From Lysobacter sp. (GTDB taxonomy: Bacteria; Pseudomonadota; Gammaproteobacteria; Xanthomonadales; Xanthomonadaceae), in contig WYBC01000014.1 in assembly GCA_011526085.1 (NCBI GenBank), positions 1-64,000 of the forward strand: DNA of 64,000 bases, given 5' to 3'. The position numbers and the translations under genes were made by a program. The notes beneath the pieces were generated by a model. It was not told the origin of the DNA and made no database searches. It saw only the letters and a list, made by a program, of their open reading frames with translations. Each line of letters begins with the position of its first letter. The stretch's first letter is position 1. This document shows positions 17,237-26,682 of this stretch, in pieces.

Positions 17237-18381
17237 GAGGTGAGCACCACGCCTTCGTTGTCGCCCCACGACACCCACACTTCGTCGCCCCAGGTCATGC
17301 CCTCGCTGGCCCAGCGCTGCTGGTTGGCGAAGTTGGCCATCACCTTGTAACCGCTGGGCAGGCGGACGTGGAACACCGAATGGCTGCCGAAATAGGCGAT
17401 GTCCTCGATCTTGCCCCGGGCCTTGTTGTGCGCCTGCTCGGGTTCGTCCTTGCTGATCACCATCTTCTCGGGACGGACGCCGTAGCCGACTTCCTGGCCT
17501 TCGTAACCGGAGACGCCGTGGCCGACGTAGATCGGCACCGGCAGCGACGGCGACTGGATGGTGATGTAGTCGGCCTGGTCCTCGTCGATGCGGCCGTCGA
17601 ACATGTTGATCGAGCCGATGAACTCGGCGGCGAAACGGCTGGTCGGGGATTCGTAGATCTCGTCGGGCGTGCCGACCTGACGGATGCGGCCGGCGTCCAT
17701 CAGCGCGATCCGCGTGGCCATCGTCATCGCTTCTTCCTGGTCGTGGGTGACCATCACGCAGGTCACGCCCGACTTCTCGATGATGTCGACCAGTTCAAGC
17801 TGCATCTTCGAGCGCAGCTTCTTGTCGAGCGCGCCCATCGGCTCGTCGAGCAGCAACAGTTTGGGGCCCTTGGCCAGCGAACGCGCCAGCGCCACGCGCT
17901 GCTGCTGGCCGCCGGAGAGCTGGTGCGGTTTGCGCTTGGCGAGCTTGCCGAGCTGGACGAGATTGAGCATCTCCTCGACGCGCCGGGCGATCGCGTCCTT
18001 GCCGAGGCCATCCTGCTTCAGGCCGAAGGCGATGTTCTGCTCGACGGTCATGTGCGGGAACAGCGCGTAGGACTGGAACATCATGTTGATCGGCCGCTCG
18101 TACGGCGGCAGGTCGTTCATGACCTGGCCGTCGAGGTAGATCTTGCCGGAGGTCGGCCGCTCGAAACCGCCGAGGCAGCGCAGCAGCGTCGACTTGCCGC
18201 AGCCGGAGCCGCCGAGCAGCGCGAAGATCTCGCCCTTGCGGATCGACAGGTTGGTGTCGTCGACGGCGACGAAACCGTCGAATTCCTTGCGGACATCGAC
18301 GATCCGGAGGTAGTCCTCGACCGTGGCCCTGGCGGCGCCCGACGCGCCGTTCTGCGGTTTTTCGTTGGCGACTGCGGCCAT
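17233..18381 (-). CDS. potG: Putrescine ABC transporter ATPase PotG
   Basis: A 382-residue ABC ATPase. Walker A is GGSGCGKSTLLRCLGG, the Q loop is in MMFQSYALFPHMTV, the ABC signature is LSGGQQQRVALARSL, Walker B is LLLLDEPMGALD, and the switch histidine is in VMVTHDQEEAM. A C-terminal TOBE-type domain (about 285-382) with YGVRPEKMVI follows. FDGRIDEDQADYITIQSP is closer to PotG (putrescine) than to PotA (spermidine-preferring). It sits 55 bases downstream of potF in the same orientation. Confidence 0.95.
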   Translation of the reverse strand: MAAVANEKPQNGASGAARATVEDYLRIVDVRKEFDGFVAVDDTNLSIRKGEIFALLGGSGCGKSTLLRCLGGFERPTSGKIYLDGQVMNDLPPYERPINMMFQSYALFPHMTVEQNIAFGLKQDGLGKDAIARRVEEMLNLVQLGKLAKRKPHQLSGGQQQRVALARSLAKGPKLLLLDEPMGALDKKLRSKMQLELVDIIEKSGVTCVMVTHDQEEAMTMATRIALMDAGRIRQVGTPDEIYESPTSRFAAEFIGSINMFDGRIDEDQADYITIQSPSLPVPIYVGHGVSGYEGQEVGYGVRPEKMVISKDEPEQAHNKARGKIEDIAYFGSHSVFHVRLPSGYKVMANFANQQRWASEGMTWGDEVWVSWGDNEGVVLTS

Positions 18382-18435
18382 GTGCTTCCCTCGGAATGCA
18401 GCGGGGCAGGCATCGCTGCCTGCCCCGGGATCGGA

Positions 18436-19569
18436 TCAACGGCCGGTCTTGAGCTGGGTCCAGATCCGCGTGTACTGGCGGTCGACCTCCGGCGGGATGA
18501 TCGCGAAGGTGAACAGCTTCGCCTGCACGTCCGCCGGCGGATAGATCGTCGGGTCGCCGGTGATCTCCTTGTCGATCAGGGCCGTCGATGCGGTGTTCGC
18601 GTTCGGGTAGCTGACGAAGTTGGAGTTGTTGGCGGCGACCTGCGGATCGAGCAGATGGTTGATGAAGGCGTGGGCGCTGTCGACGTGCTTGGCGTCCTTC
18701 GGAATCGCCAGCATGTCGAACCACATCGGCGCGCCTTCCTTCGGGATCGAATACCCGATCTTGACGCCGTTCTTCGCCTCTTCGGCGCGGTCGCGGGCCT
18801 GGATGACGTCGCCGGACCAGCCGACCACCAGACAGGTGCTGCCCTTGGCCATCGAATCGATGTACTGCGAGGAATGGAAGTTGGTGATGTACGGACGGAT
18901 CGTCTTCAGCAGCGCCGCGGCCTTGTCGATCACCGCGGGATCCTGGCTGTTGGGATCTTCGCCCAGGTAATTCAGCGTGATCGGAATGATCTCCGACGGC
19001 GTGTCGAGGAAGGTGACACCGCAGTCCTTCAGCTTGGCGAGATTCTCGGGCTTGAACACGAGGTCCCAGCTGTTGGTGACGTCGGTGCTGCCGAACGCGG
19101 CGGTGACCTTGTCGACGTTGTAGCCGATGCCGGTGGTGCCCCACAGATACGGCACCGCGTATTTGTTCTCCGGATCCTGCAGCGCGATGCGCTTCATCAT
19201 GTCCGGATCGAGATTGGCGAGGTTCGGGATCTTCGACTTGTCCAGCGGCTGGAACACGCCGGCCTGGATCTGGCGGCCGAGGAAGTTCAGGGTCGGGACG
19301 ACGATGTCGTAACCGCTGGAACCGGCGAGCAGCTTGGTCTCGACCATCTCGTTGCTGTCGAAGACGTCGTAGACCACCTTGACGCCGCTCTTCTTCTCGA
19401 ACGCGGGGATGGTGTCCTCGGCGATGTAGTCGGACCAGTTGTAGACGTTCAGGGTCTTGTCGTCGCCGGCGGTCTTGCCGTCGCCGGAGCCGGTGCTGCC
19501 GTCCTGTTTGCCGCCGCATGCCGCCAGCAGACAGACGGCGATGGAGAGTCCCAACACTCGCAGTTTCAT
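18436..19569 (-). CDS. potF: Putrescine-binding protein PotF
   Basis: A 377-residue solute-binding protein. The signal sequence ends in a lipobox (CLLAACGG, cysteine about residue 18), so it is probably tethered to the inner membrane rather than free in the periplasm as in E. coli; a Gly/Ser/Asp linker follows. The family sequence then starts at LNVYNWSDYIAEDTIPAFEKKSG, with YDIVVPT, WGTTGIGYNVDKV, VVGWSGDVIQA, and GAPMWFDMLAIPKDAKH, which carry polyamine-contacting aromatic and acidic residues. AAAGGGAT precedes the ATG. It is the first gene of potFGHI, and the roughly 200-base gap to spuC probably holds its promoter. Confidence 0.94.
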   Translation of the reverse strand: MKLRVLGLSIAVCLLAACGGKQDGSTGSGDGKTAGDDKTLNVYNWSDYIAEDTIPAFEKKSGVKVVYDVFDSNEMVETKLLAGSSGYDIVVPTLNFLGRQIQAGVFQPLDKSKIPNLANLDPDMMKRIALQDPENKYAVPYLWGTTGIGYNVDKVTAAFGSTDVTNSWDLVFKPENLAKLKDCGVTFLDTPSEIIPITLNYLGEDPNSQDPAVIDKAAALLKTIRPYITNFHSSQYIDSMAKGSTCLVVGWSGDVIQARDRAEEAKNGVKIGYSIPKEGAPMWFDMLAIPKDAKHVDSAHAFINHLLDPQVAANNSNFVSYPNANTASTALIDKEITGDPTIYPPADVQAKLFTFAIIPPEVDRQYTRIWTQLKTGR

Positions 19570-19768
19570 CGTGATATCCCTTTGCCCCGGAGGGTCAGTG
19601 ATGTGACGTGGAATGGCGTTCTTGAAGTGGTGCCCGGAATGACCTCTCCGACAGAGTAGCCGCTCACGCGACCCGGCGCACTAGCGGGCGGTTGATTCGT
19701 CGGGAGCGCGCCGGGCGGCGCCTGGCGCGCGACCCGGAAACGCTCGATGCGCGTTTTTCGACCCTCCG

Positions 19769-21127
19769 CTAGAGCGCCGCGGCGGTCTCGTCGAGCGCCT
19801 TCCACGCCTTCTCGAACAGTTCGTCGACCTGCGCCCGGGTCCAGATCAGCGGCGGCGACAACAGCATCGAATCGTAGGTGGCGCGGAGGATCAGCCCGTT
19901 GCGCAGGGCGTTGTCGCGGCAGAGCACGCCGACCTTGCCGCGCTCCTCGAAGAAGGCACGGCGGCCCTTGTGTGGCACCAGTTCGAGCGCGCCGACCATG
20001 CCGGTGATGCGCGCCTCGCCGACCAGCCGGTGCTCGCCCAGTTCGGCCCAGCGTTCGGCCAGATAGGGGGCGATCTCGGTGCGGGCGCGGTCGACGATGC
20101 CTTCCTGCTGCAGGATGCGGATGTTCTCCAGCGCCACCGCGGTGCAGACCGGGTGTCCGGAATAGGTACAGCCGTGGGCCAGTTCGCCGCCCTGGTGCTT
20201 CAGCACCCCGGCCACGCGATCGTTGAACATGGCCGCGCCCAGCGGGATGTAACCCGACGTGATGCCCTTGGCCAGGGTCATCACGTCCGGGGTGATGCCG
20301 AAGTACTGCGAACCGAACCACTCGCCGGTGCGGCCGAAGCCGCAGATCACTTCGTCGGCGACCAGCAGCACGTCGTATTTGCGGCAGATCCGCTCGATCT
20401 CCGGCCAGTAGCTCATCGGCGGAATGTAGACGCCGATCGCGCCCATGATCGGTTCGCCGATGAACGCGGCGACGCGGTCCGGGCCGAGTTCGAGGATCTT
20501 CCGCTCCAGCCGGCGCGCGGCGACGAGGCCGTATTCCTCGGGCGACAGGTCGCCGCCGTCGGCGAACCAGAACGGCGGTTCGATGTGGTGGATGTCCGGG
20601 ATCGGCAGCCCGCCCTGCTTGTGCATGCCGGCCATGCCGCCGAGGCTGGCGCCGGCCATGGTGGTGCCGTGGTAACCGTTGTGGCGGCCGATGAAGATGT
20701 TCTTCTGCGGCTTGTCCTGCACCGCCCAGAAATGCCGGACCAGGCGCAGGATGGTGTCGTTGGCCTCGGAACCGGAGTTGGTGAAGAAGGCGTGATTGAG
20801 GTCGGCCGGGGTGAGCTCGGCCAGCTTCGCCGACAGCTCGATCGTCGGTTCGACCGTGCACTGGAAGAAACTGTTGTAGTAGGCCAGCTGCGTCATCTGC
20901 TTCGACGCCGCCTCGCCCAGTTCGCTGCGGCCGTAGCCGAGATTCACGCACCACAGGCCGGCGAAGGCGTCCAGCAGCTTGTTGCCATCGGCATCCCAGA
21001 CATAGGCGCCCTCGCCCTTCACCAGGATGCGCGTGCCCTTTTTCGCCAGCGCGGCGTTGTCGTTGAACGGATGCAGATGATGCTCGGCATCGAGTTGCTG
21101 CAGGCGGGCGATGTCGGTTTTGTCCAT
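19769..21127 (-). CDS. spuC: Putrescine:pyruvate aminotransferase (SpuC-like)
   Basis: A 452-residue class III PLP aminotransferase. FAGLWCVNLGYGRSELGEAA, FFTNSGSEANDTILRLVRHFW, the aspartate of LLVADEVICGFGRTGEW, and the PLP lysine in TLAKGITSGYIPLGA match SpuC of Pseudomonas aeruginosa, which converts putrescine to 4-aminobutanal with pyruvate as acceptor. Related enzymes use spermidine, cadaverine or GABA, so exact preference is open. It follows the gamma-glutamylputrescine synthetase gene by 55 bases on the same strand and precedes potF, giving a transcript that joins uptake with both degradation routes. Confidence 0.9.
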   Translation of the reverse strand: MDKTDIARLQQLDAEHHLHPFNDNAALAKKGTRILVKGEGAYVWDADGNKLLDAFAGLWCVNLGYGRSELGEAASKQMTQLAYYNSFFQCTVEPTIELSAKLAELTPADLNHAFFTNSGSEANDTILRLVRHFWAVQDKPQKNIFIGRHNGYHGTTMAGASLGGMAGMHKQGGLPIPDIHHIEPPFWFADGGDLSPEEYGLVAARRLERKILELGPDRVAAFIGEPIMGAIGVYIPPMSYWPEIERICRKYDVLLVADEVICGFGRTGEWFGSQYFGITPDVMTLAKGITSGYIPLGAAMFNDRVAGVLKHQGGELAHGCTYSGHPVCTAVALENIRILQQEGIVDRARTEIAPYLAERWAELGEHRLVGEARITGMVGALELVPHKGRRAFFEERGKVGVLCRDNALRNGLILRATYDSMLLSPPLIWTRAQVDELFEKAWKALDETAAAL

Positions 21128-21182
21128 GGGCGTTCCGGAAGACGTGGCGGTACGCGCCCCGGTGCGGGGCGCGCGGTACGGA

Positions 21183-22688
21183 TCAGACGTTGAGCAGCAG
21201 GAACTCGCGTTCCCAGGAACTGATGACGCGGAAGAAGGTTTCGTACTCCTTGCGCTTCACCGAGATGTAGGCGCGCACGAAGCGCGCACCCATCAGGTCG
21301 TGCAGGGCGGTGCAGCCCTCCAGCCCGTCCAGCGCCTCGCCGAGCGAACGCGGCAGTTCGAAGCCCACGTCCTGCGCGCTGCTGGCCAGAGGCCGGGTGG
21401 GTTCGAGCTTCTCGCGGATGCCGAACAGACCGCAGGCCAGGGTCGCGGCCATCGCCAGATAGGGATTGGCGTCGGAGCCGGCGAAGCGGCTTTCGACCCG
21501 GGTGTTCTCGGGCGTGTCCATCGGCACGCGCAGGCCGCAGGTGCGGTTGTCGTAGCCCCACTGCACGTTGATCGGCGCGACCTGGCCCAGGGCCAGGCGG
21601 CGGTAGGAATTGACGTTCGGGCCGAAGAAGGCCATCGCCATCGGCACGTATTTCTGCAGACCGCCGAGGTAATGCTCGAAGGCCCTGCTGTGTTTGCCTT
21701 CGCCGCGGCCGGTGAAGATGTTGCGGCCGGTCTTCAGGTCGACGACGCTCTGGTGGATGTGCATCGCGCTGCCGGGCTCGTTCTCCATCGGCTTGGCGAG
21801 GAACGTCGCGTAGACCCCGTGGCGCAGCGCCGCCTCGCGCATCGTGCGCTTGAACAGGAACACCTGATCGGCGCGCGACATCGCGTCGGCATGGGTGAAG
21901 TTGACCTCCAGCTGCGCGGCGCCGGATTCGTGGATCAGCGTATCCACGTCCAGCCCCATCGCGTCGCTGTAGTCGTACATCAGATCGAGGATCGGGTCGA
22001 ACTCGTTGACCGCGTCGATCGAATACGACTGGCGCGCGGTCTCCGGCCGGCCGCAGCGCCCGGCCGGCGGCTGCAGCGGAAAATCCGGGTCGGTGTTCTT
22101 CTGCACGAGGAAGAATTCGACCTCCGGCGCCACCACCGGACGCAGGCCTTCGGCCTCGTAGGCGTCGAGCACCCGCTTCAGCACGTTGCGCGGCGCCAGT
22201 TCGTGACGCGTGCCGTCCTTGGTGAAGCAGTCGTGGATCACCTGCGCGGTCGGGTCGGTGGCCCAGGGCACCAGGCGCACGGTATCGGGGTCCGGCCGCA
22301 GCAGCATGTCGGCATCGGACGGCGAAATCAGGTCGTAATAGTCGTCCGGATAGTCGCCGGTGACGGTGGTCGCGAAAATGCCTTCGGGCAGGCGCATCCC
22401 GTAATCGTGCGAAAACTTGTCCGCCGGAATGATCTTGCCGCGGGCGTTGCCGGTGATGTCGGGCACCAGGCATTCCACTTCGGTGATGTGGCGATCCTTG
22501 AGCCAGCGCAGCAGCTTGTGTTCGCTGGACTTCGCGGCCGCGGCACCGCGCGCGGCGCGGCTGTCGGACTTGCGCTTCGAGTTGGCCTTGCTCGAACTGG
22601 CCTTGCTCGGCTTGGCTTTGCCCGGCGGCGTCTCGGCCGGTGCGGTCTTGCTGGATGCGGTCTTGCGGGGCGGGGTCCGTGTGCTCAT
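21183..22688 (-). CDS. puuA: Glutamine synthetase-like gamma-glutamylputrescine synthetase, with basic N-terminal tail
   Basis: A 501-residue protein of the GS family. ECLVPDITGNARGKIIPADKF starts the beta-grasp part; VVAPEVEFFLV, AAQLEVNFTHADA, the histidine segment GSAMHIHQSVVDL, FGPNVNSYRRL and RVESRFAGSDANPYLAMAA supply the metal, ATP and glutamate sites. PuuA-type enzymes join glutamate to putrescine using ATP. The first ~55 residues form a Lys/Ser/Ala/Pro-rich tail absent from ordinary PuuA (about 470 residues); the nucleotide sequence there is a run of repeated AAG/TCG-type codons. PuuD ends 4 bases upstream of its start, so puuD-puuA-spuC look cotranscribed. Confidence 0.87.
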   Translation of the reverse strand: MSTRTPPRKTASSKTAPAETPPGKAKPSKASSSKANSKRKSDSRAARGAAAAKSSEHKLLRWLKDRHITEVECLVPDITGNARGKIIPADKFSHDYGMRLPEGIFATTVTGDYPDDYYDLISPSDADMLLRPDPDTVRLVPWATDPTAQVIHDCFTKDGTRHELAPRNVLKRVLDAYEAEGLRPVVAPEVEFFLVQKNTDPDFPLQPPAGRCGRPETARQSYSIDAVNEFDPILDLMYDYSDAMGLDVDTLIHESGAAQLEVNFTHADAMSRADQVFLFKRTMREAALRHGVYATFLAKPMENEPGSAMHIHQSVVDLKTGRNIFTGRGEGKHSRAFEHYLGGLQKYVPMAMAFFGPNVNSYRRLALGQVAPINVQWGYDNRTCGLRVPMDTPENTRVESRFAGSDANPYLAMAATLACGLFGIREKLEPTRPLASSAQDVGFELPRSLGEALDGLEGCTALHDLMGARFVRAYISVKRKEYETFFRVISSWEREFLLLNV

Positions 22689-22692
22689 GCGA

Positions 22693-23481
22693 TCATCCTA
22701 TCCGTTGCGCGGCGCGTTGTCGGCAGGCGTCGCCGAACGCGCGAAAGATACCGTGATGGAAAGGATTCTCGAGCACGCGCCATTCCGGATGCCATTGCAC
22801 CGCGAGCAGGAATGCCCTGGTCGATCCGTCCCGCGACGGTCCGTCGTGGCGATAGGCTTCGATCAGTCCGTCGGGCGCGGTGGCCTCGACCGTCAGCCCT
22901 TCGCCGAGCCGGGCGATGCCCTGCCCGTGCAGCGAGTTGACCCGCACCCGATCGGTGCCGGCGATGCCGGCCAGCAGGCCGCCGGGCGCGAGCTGCAATG
23001 CATGCGCCGGCGCGTACTGCGCGTCGAGCGGGTCGTCGGGGTTCTCGCGATGATCCATGAAGCCCGCGACCTCATGCACCTTCTGGTGCAGACGGCCGCC
23101 GAAGGCGACGTTGATTTCCTGGAAGCCGCGGCAGATGGCGAGGATCGGCAGGCCCAGTTCGATCGCCAGCGGGATCAGCGCCAGATTGGTGGCGTCGCGG
23201 GCCGGGTCGTGGAGATTGCCCGGATAGCTGGGCTCGTCGCTGTAATGATGCGGTTCGATGTTGCTCACCGCGCCGGTCAGCAGGATACCGTCCAGGCCTT
23301 CCAGCACCGCGCGCAGCGAGATCGGCGGCTGCAGGCCGGGGATCAACAGCGGCAGGCATTCGGCACCGTCCAGCACCGCGCGGACGTACTTCTCGCCCGC
23401 CGCCAGGAACGGATGCGGGCCGATCATCTTGCGGTCGGTAGGCAGGCCGACCAGCGGTGGCCGTGCCGTGCGGGAAGGCAT
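22693..23481 (-). CDS. puuD: Gamma-glutamyl-GABA hydrolase PuuD
   Basis: A 262-residue class I glutamine amidotransferase-like hydrolase. The nucleophile cysteine lies in LPILAICRGFQEINVAFGG, and the late VQWHPEW supplies the catalytic histidine and a nearby acid. LTGAVSNIEPHHY and HEVAGFMDHRENPDD are family features. It releases GABA and glutamate from gamma-glutamyl-GABA, the last step of the Puu route. Start at ATG 23481 gives MPSRTARPPLVGLPTD, fitting the family N-terminus; a longer frame upstream runs into the divergent gene's promoter region. First gene of the puuD-puuA-spuC group. Confidence 0.93.
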   Translation of the reverse strand: MPSRTARPPLVGLPTDRKMIGPHPFLAAGEKYVRAVLDGAECLPLLIPGLQPPISLRAVLEGLDGILLTGAVSNIEPHHYSDEPSYPGNLHDPARDATNLALIPLAIELGLPILAICRGFQEINVAFGGRLHQKVHEVAGFMDHRENPDDPLDAQYAPAHALQLAPGGLLAGIAGTDRVRVNSLHGQGIARLGEGLTVEATAPDGLIEAYRHDGPSRDGSTRAFLLAVQWHPEWRVLENPFHHGIFRAFGDACRQRAAQRIG

Positions 23482-23701
23482 GCGGAGCGCTCGTGCAGCG
23501 CCGGAGGGGCGACCTCCGCACGTTAACCGGCCCGTTCGATTTCTGCAACACGACGTGGGGAAAGCATGCCAACCGCTGCCGTATTGCTGCGTCGCAGCAG
23601 CGATTTCTCGGCGAATTCCGGGAAAAGCTGGCAAGATGCCGTTGAGTATTCTTGACGCCTTTCCGCTGCTTTCGCCAACTGTCACACTGTTGCGAGCCCT
23701 C

Positions 23702-25084
23702 ATGAACCGCGCATCCCTCATGCCCGCCAACCTTTCGCCCGAAGACCTTCTTGCACTGCAGCAGAACCCGGACTGCGAACTGGTCGATCTGATCCTGCCC
23801 GACATGAACGGCCTGCTGCGCGGCAAACGCGTCACCCGCAGCGCGCTGGAGAAGGTCTACGCCGACGGCGTCTGCCTGCCGATGTCGCTGATCGCCACCG
23901 ACATCACCGGCAACACCGTCGAGGAAACCGGGCTGGGCTACGACATCGGCGACGAGGACCGCATCTGCCGGCCGGTGCCCGGCACGCTGCGGCCGGTGCC
24001 GTGGGCACCGCGGCCGATGGCGCAGCTGCTGCTGTCGATGGAAGACGCCAGGGGCGGCGCCTTCGAGGCGAATCCGCGCGAAGTGCTGAAGCGCGTCCTC
24101 GACCGCTACGCCGCGCGCGGCCTGAAGCCGGTGGTGGCGGTGGAACTGGAGTTCTATCTGTTCGACCGCCTGCCCGACGCCCACGGCCGCCCGCAGCCGC
24201 CGGTGAACGCGCACACCGGCGCGCGCAACCTCAGCACGCAGGTCTACTACATCGAAGACCTCAACGATTTCCACGATTTCATCGACGCCGTGGCCTGCGC
24301 CTGCCAGGCCCAGGGCATTCCGGCCGACACCGCGGTCGCCGAATACGCCCCGGGCCAGTTCGAGATCAACCTCAAGCATCGCGACGACGCGCTGCTCGCC
24401 TGCGACGACGCGATCTACCTCAAGCGCGCGATCAAGGCGATCGCTCAGAAGCAGGGGCTGCAGGCCAGCTTCATGGCCAAGCCGCTCGTCGACCAGGCCG
24501 GCAGCGGCCTGCACATCCATGCCAGCGTGCTCGACGCGAACGGCGACAACATCTTCGCCTGCACGCCGGACGCGCCCTCCGACGCGCTGAAACACGCCAT
24601 CGGCGGTCTGCAGCGCAGCGCGCAGGACTGCCTGCTGCTGTTCGCCCCCAACGCCAACAGCTACCGCCGCTTCGTGCTCAACGCATTCGTGCCGCTGAAC
24701 GAGGTCTGGGGCTTCAACAACCGCACCGTGGCCATGCGCATTCCGCACAGCGACGAGAAGAACACCCGCATCGAGCACCGCATCGCCGGCGCCGACGCCA
24801 ACGTCTATCTCGCGACCGCCGCGGTGCTGGCCGGCATGCTCGACGGCATCGAGCATGGCTACGACCCCGGCGCGCCGGTGGTCGGCAACGCTTACGAACA
24901 GACCGAGCTCCGCACGCCGTACTGGCGCGATTCGATCCGGGACTTCCTGGCCAGCGACTTCATCGCCGCGCAGTTCGGTGAGACCTTCCGCCACATCTAC
25001 GGCCAGCAGAAGCTGAAGGAGCTGCACAGCTTCTATCGCGAAGTGACCACGCTGGAATACGACTGGTACCTGCGATCCGTGTGA
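23702..25084 (+). CDS. Second gamma-glutamylpolyamine synthetase-like glutamine synthetase
   Basis: A 460-residue GS-family protein, without the basic tail of its neighbour. LVDLILPDMNGLLRGKRVTR, VVAVELEFYLFDR, PGQFEINLKHRDD, GSGLHIHASVLD, FAPNANSYRRF and RIEHRIAGADANVYLA are all present, so the catalytic set is complete. It likely glutamylates putrescine or another amine (spermidine, diaminopropane, ethanolamine); with two copies here, substrate specialisation is plausible. The divergent 220-base gap to puuD probably holds shared control. Start is uncertain among ATGs at 23636, 23702 and 23720; 23702 was chosen for length. PuuB follows 16 bases downstream. Confidence 0.87.
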   Translation: MNRASLMPANLSPEDLLALQQNPDCELVDLILPDMNGLLRGKRVTRSALEKVYADGVCLPMSLIATDITGNTVEETGLGYDIGDEDRICRPVPGTLRPVPWAPRPMAQLLLSMEDARGGAFEANPREVLKRVLDRYAARGLKPVVAVELEFYLFDRLPDAHGRPQPPVNAHTGARNLSTQVYYIEDLNDFHDFIDAVACACQAQGIPADTAVAEYAPGQFEINLKHRDDALLACDDAIYLKRAIKAIAQKQGLQASFMAKPLVDQAGSGLHIHASVLDANGDNIFACTPDAPSDALKHAIGGLQRSAQDCLLLFAPNANSYRRFVLNAFVPLNEVWGFNNRTVAMRIPHSDEKNTRIEHRIAGADANVYLATAAVLAGMLDGIEHGYDPGAPVVGNAYEQTELRTPYWRDSIRDFLASDFIAAQFGETFRHIYGQQKLKELHSFYREVTTLEYDWYLRSV

Positions 25085-25100
25085 ACGGTCGCGAGATCGC

Positions 25101-26390
25101 ATGCACGCCGCGCCCACCCCCTACCCGCCCAGCTGGTACGCCGCCAGCGCCGAACCGCTGCCGCCGCAGCCTGCGCTGCGGGGCGATCTCGACGCCGACG
25201 TCTGCATCCTCGGCGCCGGCTACGTCGGCCTGTCCGCGGCGCTGGAACTCGCCGAAGCCGGTTACCGGGTCGTGGTGCTGGAAGCCGAGCGCATCGGCTG
25301 GGGCGCATCGGGCCGCAACGGCGGGCAGGTGATCTTCGGCTTCGGTTGCGGCGAATCGAAACTGGCCGCGCTGCTCGGCAGGGACGATGCCCGCAAGCTG
25401 TTCGACTGGTCGGTCGAAGGCGTGCACCTGCTCCACGAACGCCGCGCGCGGCACGGCATCGACTGCGACTGGCGCGACGGGCACATGCACGTCGCGATCA
25501 AGCCGCGGCAGATCGACGAACTGAAGCACTGGCAGCAGGAACTGGAACGCGACTACGGCTATCCGCTGCCGTGGTGGGATCGCGAACAACTGCGCACGCA
25601 GCTGGATTCGCCGCGCTATCTCGGCGGCCTCTACGACGCCGGTTCCGGCCATCTGCATCCGCTGAAATACGCGCTCGGCCTCGGCCACGCGGCGCTCGCC
25701 GCCGGCGTGCGCATCTTCGAAGGCAGCCGCGTGCTGCGGATGACGCACGGCGCGAAGCCGGTGCTGCATACGACGCAGGGATCGGTGCGCTGCGATTTCG
25801 CGGTGCTGGCCGGGAATGCGCTGGTGAAGGGCGTCGCGCCGGAACTCGATCGCAAGATCATGCCGGTCGGCACCTACATCGCCGCCACCCGGCCGCTGGG
25901 CGCGGACCGCGCGCGCGGCCTGATCCGCAACGACATGGCGGTGGCCGACATCAACTGGGCGCTGGACTACTTCCGCCTCGGCAGCGATCACCGCCTGCTG
26001 TTCGGCGGCCGCGCCAGCTATTCCAACTTCCAGCCGCCGAATCTGGCGTGGGTGATGGCGCGGCGGATGCGCAAGGTGTTTCCGCAGCTCGCCGCGGAGG
26101 ATTTCGAGCACGTCTGGGGCGGCACCATCGACATCAGCTTCAACCGCGCCCCGCACTGGGGCCGGATCGGCCACGACAACGTGTATTTCGCCCAGGGCTT
26201 TTCCGGACACGGCGTCGCCGGCACCGGCCTGGCCGGACGCGTCATCGCCGAAGCGATCCGCGGCCAGAGCGAACGCCTCGATGTGTTCGCGCGCATCCCG
26301 CACCGCGATTTCCCCGGCGGCCGCACCTTCCGCACGCCGATGCTGGTGGCGGCGATGGCCTGGTACAAACTGCGGGATGCGCTGTGGTGA
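25101..26390 (+). CDS. puuB: Gamma-glutamylputrescine oxidase PuuB
   Basis: A 429-residue FAD-dependent amine oxidase of the DAO family. The dinucleotide fold VCILGAGYVGLSAALELAEAG begins near residue 34 and is followed by GASGRNGGQV, a flavin-contact motif; the C-terminal FAQGFSGHGVAGTGLAG closes the FAD site. PuuB oxidises gamma-glutamylputrescine to the aldehyde with hydrogen peroxide release; PuuC then oxidises the aldehyde. The gene is 16 bases after the second GS-like gene, so the pair forms a two-gene unit divergent from puuD-puuA. The N-terminal YPPSWYAAS is usual for PuuB. Confidence 0.92.
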   Translation: MHAAPTPYPPSWYAASAEPLPPQPALRGDLDADVCILGAGYVGLSAALELAEAGYRVVVLEAERIGWGASGRNGGQVIFGFGCGESKLAALLGRDDARKLFDWSVEGVHLLHERRARHGIDCDWRDGHMHVAIKPRQIDELKHWQQELERDYGYPLPWWDREQLRTQLDSPRYLGGLYDAGSGHLHPLKYALGLGHAALAAGVRIFEGSRVLRMTHGAKPVLHTTQGSVRCDFAVLAGNALVKGVAPELDRKIMPVGTYIAATRPLGADRARGLIRNDMAVADINWALDYFRLGSDHRLLFGGRASYSNFQPPNLAWVMARRMRKVFPQLAAEDFEHVWGGTIDISFNRAPHWGRIGHDNVYFAQGFSGHGVAGTGLAGRVIAEAIRGQSERLDVFARIPHRDFPGGRTFRTPMLVAAMAWYKLRDALW

Positions 26391-26467
26391 ACGGGCGCGA
26401 TGAAAAAGTCGTTCACCGATGCTTGACGGCCCCGGAAACGGTCTCTAGAATTCCGCGTCTCAGCTGT

Positions 26468-26543
26468 GGGGCCATAGCTCAGCTGGGAGAGCGCCTGCAT
26501 GGCATGCAGGAGGTCGCCGGTTCGATCCCGGCTGGCTCCACCA
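26468..26543 (+). tRNA. tRNA-Ala (anticodon GGC)
   Basis: A 76-base cloverleaf with encoded CCA. The acceptor stem GGGGCCA pairs with TGGCTCC, the anticodon stem is CCTGC/GCAGG around loop ATGGCAT, giving anticodon GGC, and the T arm is CCGGTTCGATCCCGG. It lies 77 bases after puuB and 54 bases before tRNA-Glu, probably in one precursor. Confidence 0.97.
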
Positions 26544-26597
26544 ACTTCCGAGCTTCCTAAGCCGGTTCGAAAGTTGAAGTTGTAGAAGTTTCACGAC

Positions 26598-26673
26598 GTC
26601 CCCATCGTCTAGAGGCCTAGGACATTACCCTTTCACGGTAGCGACCGGGGTTCGAATCCCCGTGGGGACGCCA
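26598..26673 (+). tRNA. tRNA-Glu (anticodon TTC)
   Basis: A 76-base cloverleaf with CCA. GTCCCCA pairs with TGGGGAC, the anticodon loop CTTTCAC reads anticodon TTC, and the T arm is CGGGGTTCGAATCCCCG. A strong hairpin terminator follows 9 bases later. Confidence 0.97.
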
Positions 26674-26682
26674 ACTCAAGCG

